Assembly (NCBI RefSeq): GCF_004770895.1
Contig: NZ_RQHS01000012.1
Coordinates: 272,453 to 336,452 of the forward strand
DNA: 64,000 nt
From: Leptospira dzoumogneensis
Lineage (GTDB): Bacteria; Spirochaetota; Leptospiria; Leptospirales; Leptospiraceae
Direction of reading: 5' to 3'
The position numbers were made by a program, and so were the translations under genes. The stretch's first letter is position 1; every line of letters starts with the position of its first letter. Shown one piece after another: positions 58,747 through 64,000 of this stretch. The notes beneath the pieces are model-generated. The model worked only from the letters and a program-made list of their open reading frames with translations. It was not told the origin of the DNA and searched no databases.

Positions 58747-61732
58747 AATATCGAGTAAACTTTCGAACTGGATCGCGCAATCTGCTTCTTATCAATCTTA
58801 CATTGATTTTTCAATTGAAGAAGACTCGATCGCAGGCTACACGATAGTAAAGAAATATCCTGATTTTTATGTTTCACTATATCATCTGGCCATTGATCTT
58901 TTCAAAGGCAAATACACCGAAATTAATTCCAAAGAGATAATTGCGATCGCACGTGGAATGGAAACTTTTACAATTGTAGGGGGAAATTCCTTTTCAGGAA
59001 TAAATATTTATGAAGTTTATTTGATGACTGCAAGTTTGCGTCTTTTAGCGGGATTTTCTGCAACTTCTAGCTTGATTGTAAAAGGATTGATATTCGAAAA
59101 CTTTATAGGAAAAGAACAGTTACAGTTCGTTCTTTCAATATTGAGCAGGAATATATTTCCAAAAAATGAATTTTCAAAAAGTATTTCTCGATTTCTTAAT
59201 TCTGGAGAATTTTCTGTTCTTGATCAAATTACGCAAGATTTGGAGACCAAATCCGAAGAAGGTCTAAGCACTAACCCTCAAGCTTACTCTGAAAGCATTC
59301 TTGCTAAGTCAATTTTCGAGTATTTTAAAAAAAACACACTCTGGAGTGCCTTGTTAACAATCGAAAATAATACGAAGTTTTGGAAGAAGTACGTAAAAGA
59401 GAATATTGAAAAACGTATTTGGTATTTCTTTCCTTCGCAACTTGAGGCAATAGAAAAAGGAATAGTAGCGTCAGAAAAAACGTTCGCAATGCAAATGCCA
59501 ACGAGTGCTGGGAAAACCGCATTATGTGAACTTGTTATTTATTACCATGCAAAAAAAAATCCATTATCAAAAATTGTTTTCCTTGCTCCTTTCCGATCTT
59601 TAGCCTCTGAACTTCGACACAGTTTGGCAAAAAAGTTACAAAGGTATGGGCTTAGAGTAAAAACATTATATGGAGGTTCGGTGTCGACTACTACTGAGAA
59701 AAACTCAATAGATACTTCAAATTTGCTTATCGTTACTCCTGAAAAGATGATGGCAATTGAAGACATATTTCCAGAAGTTCTGAATAACGTTGATCTTGTA
59801 ATCTGTGATGAAGGACATTTGCTTGATGATAAAAATAGAGGATTTGATTACGAATTATTTCTCACTCGACTAAAGATTCTCAAAAAAGAAAATATTAGAT
59901 TCATTTATCTGTCGGCAATTGTTCCGAATATTGAGGATGTCAACAATTGGCTCGGTGGGTCATCCGAAACGATAGTTCGCTCAAATTTTCGTCCGACTCT
60001 TTTTGATTACGCCACTGTTCAGCTTTCTGAAGAAGATGAAGAAGGTTTCGTTTTACACTTCAATCCTAAAGATAAGAGACCGAAACGATATGAACTATAT
60101 AATTTCTTACGAAAATCAGATTATCAATTTATAAACCCAAAAACACAGCGTGAAAATACTTATAAATTTTGGGATTCTTCGAAAAAACGCCTTTCTGCTG
60201 CATGCGCTTTGAAATCACTTTCAGCTGGGACTGTAGCATTATTTGCTCCGACTAAATTCGATAATGGTGTTTCTGGATTATGTTTTGAAATCATTGATCA
60301 AGTCAGATTAATCAATGATTATGGAATCAAGAACAATGATCCATTTGATTTTATTGACAAAGAATATATTACCGTAGTGCGCGAATATGCTGCACATATA
60401 TTCTCTGAGGATTATTTGCTTGTTCAGTGTCTTAAGATGGGATTTTGCTTTCACCATGGATCATTGCCGCAGTTTGTTCGGGAAATTCTAGAGCATTGTA
60501 TTCGTGATGAGAAAATACGATTGGTAGTTTGTACAAACACATTAGCTGAGGGTGTGAATTTGCCGCTGAAAACAATGGTGATACATACGACAAAAAGGCA
60601 ATATGATAGAAGTTGGCATACGCTTTCTAATAGAGAAATTAAGAATTTACTCGGAAGAGTCGGTAGGGCAGGAAAAGAAAAAAATGGAGTTGTTATTATT
60701 CCCCATCAAGAGGATCTTGAACCCATCTATCAAGCTTCTAATGATATAAGTATCCACTCAGTTAAGGGATATCTATATAAAGTAATAGAAAGCATTACTA
60801 AAACTATTTCGGATAGAAATTTAATATTAACTAATGATATAATAGAAAACCAAAAAGAACAATTTTTAAAGCTTATTGATTCGATCGATTCGGCTATTCT
60901 TGATTTAATTGGCAATGATATTGATCTGTCTTCTTTGGATGAAATTGCCTCGCGACTTGTTGAAAATACTTTTTCGTACGTTCAATCTAATGAACGGCAA
61001 AGAGGTATATTTAAACATTTAATTCAGCTTCGCTCGGAAAAAATAAAAAGCAGTGTGTCAAATGAATCTTTTCCGAAGATTAAGAAAAGTGGATCAAGCT
61101 TACGTCTTTACCTTAGCATATTAGAAAATGCAGACTTGGATAATGAAATATGGCTTAAAAAGATTGATCCTATTAATGAAGAATGGATTGAATTTTTATT
61201 TAGCCATTTAGAATATATTTCTTCAATTAAGGAGACTGTGGAGGAAGGGGAATTTCGTTATATTGAAACATTAGAAAGGCTTAAAGAGATTACGTGCTCA
61301 TGGCTTAAGGGAATGACTTATGGTGAAATCTCAGAAACTTATAATCTTTCTGTGGATCAATGTCTGGATATCGTAAATAATCTTATTTCCTATCAACTAG
61401 TTAACGTATTTTCTACTATTATTAGAGTGAAAGAACAAAACCTTCAACAAGATCAAATTATTGATGAAACGATTTCTTCTTGGCCTTTACTTTTGCAGTT
61501 AGGCTTTAGTAGGTATCTAATGTTAAAATTACATTCCATTGGATTTGCCGATAGAATTGGAATAATCGCTCTTTCAAATTATCTTGAATCTTCTTTTGAT
61601 ATATCAGGTAAAGATGAGGGAGAAATCGAAACAATATTGAGAGAAAATCTGACAACAATTCTTCAAGAATTAGAAGTAATACTACCAAAACTCTCAATAT
61701 TAGAAATTGAAAATAGCTTAAGTGAAAAATAG
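58736..61732 (+). CDS. hamB: Hachiman helicase HamB
   Basis: A 998-residue superfamily 2 helicase. Motif I is QMPTSAGKTALCE near residue 255, motif II is the DEGH of VICDEGHLLDD, motif III is YLSAIVPN, and motif VI is LLGRVGRAGK. The first 200 residues are helical and unassigned; the last 300 include helical bundles. The protein matches HamB in size and partner. It is proposed to move along DNA and release HamA. Overlap with hamA confirms the two-gene system. Confidence 0.9.
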   Translation: MKLEISSKLSNWIAQSASYQSYIDFSIEEDSIAGYTIVKKYPDFYVSLYHLAIDLFKGKYTEINSKEIIAIARGMETFTIVGGNSFSGINIYEVYLMTASLRLLAGFSATSSLIVKGLIFENFIGKEQLQFVLSILSRNIFPKNEFSKSISRFLNSGEFSVLDQITQDLETKSEEGLSTNPQAYSESILAKSIFEYFKKNTLWSALLTIENNTKFWKKYVKENIEKRIWYFFPSQLEAIEKGIVASEKTFAMQMPTSAGKTALCELVIYYHAKKNPLSKIVFLAPFRSLASELRHSLAKKLQRYGLRVKTLYGGSVSTTTEKNSIDTSNLLIVTPEKMMAIEDIFPEVLNNVDLVICDEGHLLDDKNRGFDYELFLTRLKILKKENIRFIYLSAIVPNIEDVNNWLGGSSETIVRSNFRPTLFDYATVQLSEEDEEGFVLHFNPKDKRPKRYELYNFLRKSDYQFINPKTQRENTYKFWDSSKKRLSAACALKSLSAGTVALFAPTKFDNGVSGLCFEIIDQVRLINDYGIKNNDPFDFIDKEYITVVREYAAHIFSEDYLLVQCLKMGFCFHHGSLPQFVREILEHCIRDEKIRLVVCTNTLAEGVNLPLKTMVIHTTKRQYDRSWHTLSNREIKNLLGRVGRAGKEKNGVVIIPHQEDLEPIYQASNDISIHSVKGYLYKVIESITKTISDRNLILTNDIIENQKEQFLKLIDSIDSAILDLIGNDIDLSSLDEIASRLVENTFSYVQSNERQRGIFKHLIQLRSEKIKSSVSNESFPKIKKSGSSLRLYLSILENADLDNEIWLKKIDPINEEWIEFLFSHLEYISSIKETVEEGEFRYIETLERLKEITCSWLKGMTYGEISETYNLSVDQCLDIVNNLISYQLVNVFSTIIRVKEQNLQQDQIIDETISSWPLLLQLGFSRYLMLKLHSIGFADRIGIIALSNYLESSFDISGKDEGEIETILRENLTTILQELEVILPKLSILEIENSLSEK

Positions 61733-61750
61733 GAAGGAATAATTATACTT

Positions 61751-61870
61751 TGCTTGCTCCGTTTTTGATTAACGAGTCAATACGAACGCTACGCGATCGA
61801 GACGCATCATCTTCACTTAACTCGTTCTAATTGCCCTCGTTAAAACTGCGTAGCAGATTTTACTCGGGCT
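61751..61870 (+). repeat. degenerate attC-like palindromic repeat R3
   Basis: AACGAGT (61771-61777) and ACTCGTT (61820-61826) are exact inverted copies with AAC and GTT at their ends, as in a classic 60-nt attC. Internal hairpin AAAACTGC/GCAGATTTT. It matches R2 at the same position of cassette 3. The last codons of the minus-strand HTH gene are inside it. Confidence 0.6.
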
Positions 61871-62259
61871 CTCTTCTGTGATTTAATAACTTCGTTAGTC
61901 GTAAATACTGAGTAAAAGAAGAAAGGGGATTTCTTGTAAATCTTCATAAACTTTAAAAACTCATCCATGTACAATCTACTTTTCCCGGATTCTATCTTTG
62001 AAACCTGACTTCTGCTCCTTTTGATCATCTTTGCGACCTGTGCTTGAGTAAGATTAGCTTCTATTCTCGCAACCTTTAGTTGATGATAGAATGCTTTCTT
62101 TTCTTCCTCGGAAATTCTCCTAATGATCTCCGATTTAGGCTGTTTTCGGACAATACGTTTAGACTTGTTTTTAGATTTTTCCGTCATAAAGGAACCATTT
62201 TGAACAGAGATTCGTAAAGAATACATGCCCCACGGTATACTGCGTTCACTTTTTGTCAA
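61840..62259 (-). CDS. XRE-family HTH protein (minus strand, cassette 4)
   Basis: A 139-residue frame with a basic N-terminus, then an XRE HTH (KVARIEANLTQAQVAKMIKRSRSQVSKIESGKSRLYMDEFL). It is a homologue of 56802-57191. The reported start at 62259 would place most of the operator inside the gene. Met12 (ATG 62226) leaves the operator free and is my preferred start, though no clear Shine-Dalgarno decides. The C-terminus runs into repeat R3. It faces the plus-strand HTH gene at 62281. Confidence 0.78.
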   Translation of the reverse strand: MTKSERSIPWGMYSLRISVQNGSFMTEKSKNKSKRIVRKQPKSEIIRRISEEEKKAFYHQLKVARIEANLTQAQVAKMIKRSRSQVSKIESGKSRLYMDEFLKFMKIYKKSPFFFYSVFTTNEVIKSQKRARVKSATQF

Positions 62260-62280
62260 CCATGCCGCATTATACCGTGT
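62232..62280. promoter_or_regulatory. inverted-repeat operator between the second HTH pair
   Basis: Arms CACGGTATACTGCG (62232-62245) and CGCATTATACCGTG (about 62267-62280) match as reverse complements at 13 of 14 positions. They lie between the two divergent starts. The sequence is unrelated to the operator of cassette 3, although the layout is the same. Confidence 0.75.
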
Positions 62281-62499
62281 GTGGATTTCGAAGAATTTTT
62301 ATCAAAAGTCGGAAAGAATATTCAAAAAATACGAAAGGAAAAAGGACTTACTCAGGAAAATATGGATGAAGGCGATTACGCCGTTCCTGTAAGAACTTTA
62401 CAAGATATTGAAGCGGGCAGGGCTAATTTCACTGCTAACTCAATTTTCAAGCTTTCTAAACGATTAAAGGTTAAGCCCAAAGATTTATTGGATATCTGA
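62281..62499 (+). CDS. small HTH regulator (plus strand, cassette 4)
   Basis: A 72-residue XRE protein with start codon GTG. The HTH is VGKNIQKIRKEKGLTQENMDEGDYAVPVRTLQDIEAG. It is unrelated in detail to the plus-strand HTH of cassette 3 but occupies the same place. The GTG abuts the right arm of the operator, so there is almost no 5' leader. It likely represses the divergent promoters together with or against its neighbour. Confidence 0.78.
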   Translation: MDFEEFLSKVGKNIQKIRKEKGLTQENMDEGDYAVPVRTLQDIEAGRANFTANSIFKLSKRLKVKPKDLLDI

Positions 62500-62518
62500 T
62501 CGCAATTCTATTGGCGGT

Positions 62519-62559
62519 TCCTAACCGGCTCAGCCCTCCATGGCTACGCTCGGTTAGAC
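62519..62559 (+). repeat. short attC-like palindrome (41 nt), second copy
   Basis: Boxes TCCTAAC and GTTAGAC; CTAACCG pairs with CGGTTAG. It corresponds to 57684-57724 in position and length. Confidence 0.55.
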
Positions 62560-62580
62560 ATCCGGGGCGCGCGGCACGGC

Positions 62581-62732
62581 AGATAACTAAAAATTGTCGC
62601 GGCGCTTCGGGATTGCTTCGCAACCCTTGCTTGGGCTTCGCCAAATTCCGCTTTGTCACTCGTCTTGCATATGCAAGCCTCGCGCCAAGTCCTTCGGACG
62701 CGCGGAACTTCGACAATTACTGGTCGTTAGGC
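62581..62732 (+). repeat. attC4 (type B, 152 nt)
   Basis: Outer boxes AGATAAC (62581-62587) and GTTAGGC (62726-62732). Arms ATTGTCG / CGACAAT; the internal hairpin is the same as in attC3. Confidence 0.87.
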
Positions 62733-62766
62733 GTAATAACCCAAACTGAAAATTATTAAAAATAAT

Positions 62767-62796
62767 TTGACATGTGCATAATGAATATTCTATATC
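62767..62796 (+). promoter_or_regulatory. promoter of cassette 5
   Basis: TTGACA at 62767-62772 and TATATC at 62791-62796 with an 18-bp spacer, about 24 bp before the ATG. The cassette therefore does not depend on read-through. Confidence 0.55.
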
Positions 62797-62819
62797 AGGA
62801 TATTTTGTAGGAGATAATA

Positions 62820-63317
62820 ATGAAAATTTTTGGAGCCATTCTTCCGTTAATTCTAGTGTCGTGTGTAACTTTAGCCCCGAAGCAATTAAGAGAAACATCT
62901 CGTATAGTTGAAACAAACGTAAAAAAGGATGAAGCTTATGATCGGGCTTTAATCTGGTTTGCTAAGAATTTGAATAATGCAAATTGGGCTGTTCAAATAA
63001 AAGATAAAGTAAATGGAAGAATAGTTTCGAATATTAAATATACCTGCGATAATATCAGCTTAACGCAAACCGCTTTGGGAAATCGAAATAATATCGATTT
63101 TACCGTAGATGTCACTACGAAAGACAAAAAGGTAAGAATAATATTTGAAAACATTGTATACTCAGTATGGAACATTAGAGCTGGAGAAACGGTTCATGGT
63201 CCTACAGACGAAGAAGATGTTAAAGAAATTGACGAAAAATGTCTTAAAGATATCCGGCAAGACCTCCTAAATGCTATTAATGGTACTGCCCATAATACAA
63301 GGTCTAATGATTTTTAA
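62820..63317 (+). CDS. lipoprotein, unknown
   Basis: A 165-residue protein with a short lipoprotein signal MKIFGAILPLILVSC; Cys15 would be lipidated. The mature part reads KKDEAYDRALIWFAKNLNNANWAVQIKDKVNGRIVSNI and resembles the DUF4468-like fold of small lipoproteins with TBP-like domain, but this is a loose match. AGGAG precedes the ATG. It is the only gene of cassette 5. It is probably surface- or periplasm-exposed and is not recognisable as a defence protein. Confidence 0.75.
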   Translation: MKIFGAILPLILVSCVTLAPKQLRETSRIVETNVKKDEAYDRALIWFAKNLNNANWAVQIKDKVNGRIVSNIKYTCDNISLTQTALGNRNNIDFTVDVTTKDKKVRIIFENIVYSVWNIRAGETVHGPTDEEDVKEIDEKCLKDIRQDLLNAINGTAHNTRSNDF

Positions 63318-63380
63318 ATATTTTCCTGAGTATCCGAAAAAGGAAGTTTAGAAAATCTACTTTTTTAGTTGGGTTACTCC

Positions 63381-63522
63381 GCCTAACTGTCGGTGCTTCC
63401 GCTACGCTTCGAGATCGCTTCGCGACTCTCGCTCGGGCTACGCCACATTTTGCATTGTCACTGCGCTTGCGGTGGCAAGCTCGTGCCAAACGCAAAACGT
63501 CGGAACACCTTGGTCGTTATCC
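63381..63522 (+). repeat. attC5 (type A, 142 nt)
   Basis: Outer boxes GCCTAAC (63381-63387) and GTTATCC (63516-63522). Inner arms ACATTTTGC / GCAAAACGT, as in attC2. Confidence 0.88.
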
Positions 63523-63925
63523 GACATTCCAGCCAAAATTAGTTTTTTGTTTGTTTTTTAATTTTGAAGTTTTTGTTCGTTAAACTCGAGCATCTGGTAA
63601 TTTGCAAATAAATTAGCTGCTTTTTCTTAATAGCCGCCATATTTTGAAGTGCATCTTTCGATTTCGGCTTTTCATTCCGTGTGGTCTGTGGTGTTTGATG
63701 ATAGCGTAGAGAGGCGGACAGAGTTCGTCTTAGTAAATCCTTCAGCTCCGTAGGGTCTGAATTTTTTTAGTAATAGTGGCTGAAACGTCGGATAACTTCC
63801 GGTGCCTCCGCGCCGCTCGGAGATCGCTTCGCGACTCACTCGCTTGGCCTTCGGCACATTCGCTTCCGTCACTGCGCTTGCTTACGCAAGCTCGTGCCGT
63901 TGCGAACGTCGGAACACCTTGGTCG
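63517..63925 (+). mobile_element. cassette 6: second copy of the noncoding cassette (409 bp)
   Basis: Nearly identical to cassette 0 over the body: I noted two single-base changes (near 63664 and 63677). The attC loops differ more. It has no plus-strand gene. Confidence 0.8.
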
Positions 63926-63931
63926 TTAGGC
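63790..63931 (+). repeat. attC6 (type A, 142 nt)
   Basis: Outer boxes GGATAAC (63790-63796) and GTTAGGC (63925-63931). The loop part GCTTGCTTACGCAAGC differs from that of attC0 although the cassette bodies are nearly the same. Confidence 0.87.
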
Positions 63932-63985
63932 GTAATAACGCTTTCAATTTACGAAACTACAATAAATATAGTTCAAGGAGGAAGA

Positions 63986-64000
63986 ATGAGAAAATCTATA
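63986..64000 (+). CDS. start of cassette 7 gene (partial)
   Basis: A strong AAGGAGG precedes ATG 63986; the window then ends after MRKSI. The cassette begins at 63926 with TTAGGCGTAATAAC, the same as cassette 5. The product cannot be told. The basic start MRKSI could be a signal peptide. Confidence 0.5.

Larger units (their letters stand above)
57890..62726 (+). mobile_element. cassette 4: Hachiman-type composite cassette (4,837 bp)
   Basis: The first bases TTATCTGCCATGCCGCGC pair with GCGCGGCACGGCAGATAA before attC4. The leader, including the hairpin GCCTGCC...GGCAGGC, is the same as that of cassette 3, and so is the arrangement at the 3' end. The cargo is different: HamA and HamB. Confidence 0.82.
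62727..63516 (+). mobile_element. cassette 5 (790 bp)
   Basis: The start TTAGGCGTAATAACCC pairs with GGGTTACTCCGCCTAA before attC5 (two mismatches). It carries one lipoprotein gene and its own promoter. Confidence 0.87.
48899..64000 (+). mobile_element. integron-type cassette array with recombinase (right end outside window)
   Basis: A tyrosine recombinase is followed by an attI-like junction (G at 49992) and by cassettes starting at 49993, 50401, 51634, 52700, 57890, 62727, 63517 and 63926. Seven attC sites of 139-152 nt close the first seven. For each complete cassette, the bases after the entry cut (G|TT) are the reverse complement of the bases before its own attC, often for 10-20 positions. 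This is the mark of cassettes that integrated from circles. Most genes run rightwards. The array continues past 64000. Confidence 0.88.

Noticed and set aside
62471..62759. Overlapping frames on both strands through attC4
   Set aside because: GC-rich palindromic attC DNA gives long open frames on both strands by symmetry. No start signal or family look.
49993..63931. Regularly spaced repeats could be a CRISPR array or DR-VR cassette family
   Set aside because: The repeats are about 140-150 nt, palindromic over their full length, vary in sequence, and enclose genes. The start/end complementarity is specific for integron cassettes.
1..64000. Search for tRNA, rRNA, transposase genes and replication origin
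   Set aside because: I found no cloverleaf, no rRNA-like stretch, no DDE or serine transposase frame, and no DnaA-box cluster that I could defend.

Overview
The window looks like Leptospira chromosomal DNA. Supporting signs are the spirochaetal lipoprotein signals, an OmpA-like protein with the genus-style N-terminal domain, several very large PAS/histidine-kinase proteins, and many conserved proteins of unknown function. I would guess one of the P1/P2 clades rather than a saprophyte, but the species cannot be read from the sequence. I saw no rRNA, tRNA, CRISPR array or insertion sequence.

Positions 1-48.4 kb are ordinary chromosome. In order they hold: a STAS-like protein, EpmA, an OmpA-like protein, aconitase and a TetR regulator; a GT39-type glycosyltransferase, a lytic transglycosylase and a sensor kinase with a solute-binding-protein-like head; an acyltransferase operon and alanine racemase; a polyamine operon (speD, a SET/SpeD-like fusion, speE) running into pyrF; a fatty-acid modification operon (FAD amine oxidase, DUF1365, two CFA-type methyltransferases, DUF2062, DUF1295); a TetR/flavoprotein pair; a stretch with EpmB, a PstS-like lipoprotein and EF-P; a methionine-salvage operon (mtnD, mtnB, SDR); and a block of four large signalling proteins on the minus strand. 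EpmA, EpmB and EF-P together form the beta-lysylation route for EF-P. speD/speE release methylthioadenosine, which feeds the pathway that mtnB/mtnD complete.

Positions 48.9-64 kb are a mobile integron-type array. A tyrosine recombinase is followed by an attI-like junction and at least eight cassettes, separated by seven attC sites of about 140-150 nt. For each of the seven complete cassettes, the bases at its start are the reverse complement of the bases just before its own attC, as expected of a cassette that was once circular. Cargo, in order: a noncoding cassette; a protein with two PD-(D/E)XK-like domains; a TIR protein; a 5.2-kb cassette with a type I-like Thoeris system (ThsA SIR2-SLOG, two ThsB), a 3-TM membrane protein and another TIR protein; a 4.8-kb cassette with a Hachiman system (HamA/HamB); a lipoprotein; a second copy of the noncoding cassette; and the start of an eighth. 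The array is in large part an anti-phage island.

Three things about the array are unusual. The recombinase points into the array rather than away from it. It has an N-terminal extension and lacks the extra segment typical of IntI. The two giant defence cassettes share the same 5' leader, the same divergent HTH-regulator pair and the same attC type, although their defence genes are unrelated. Degenerate attC-like palindromes inside them suggest they were assembled by fusion of smaller cassettes.
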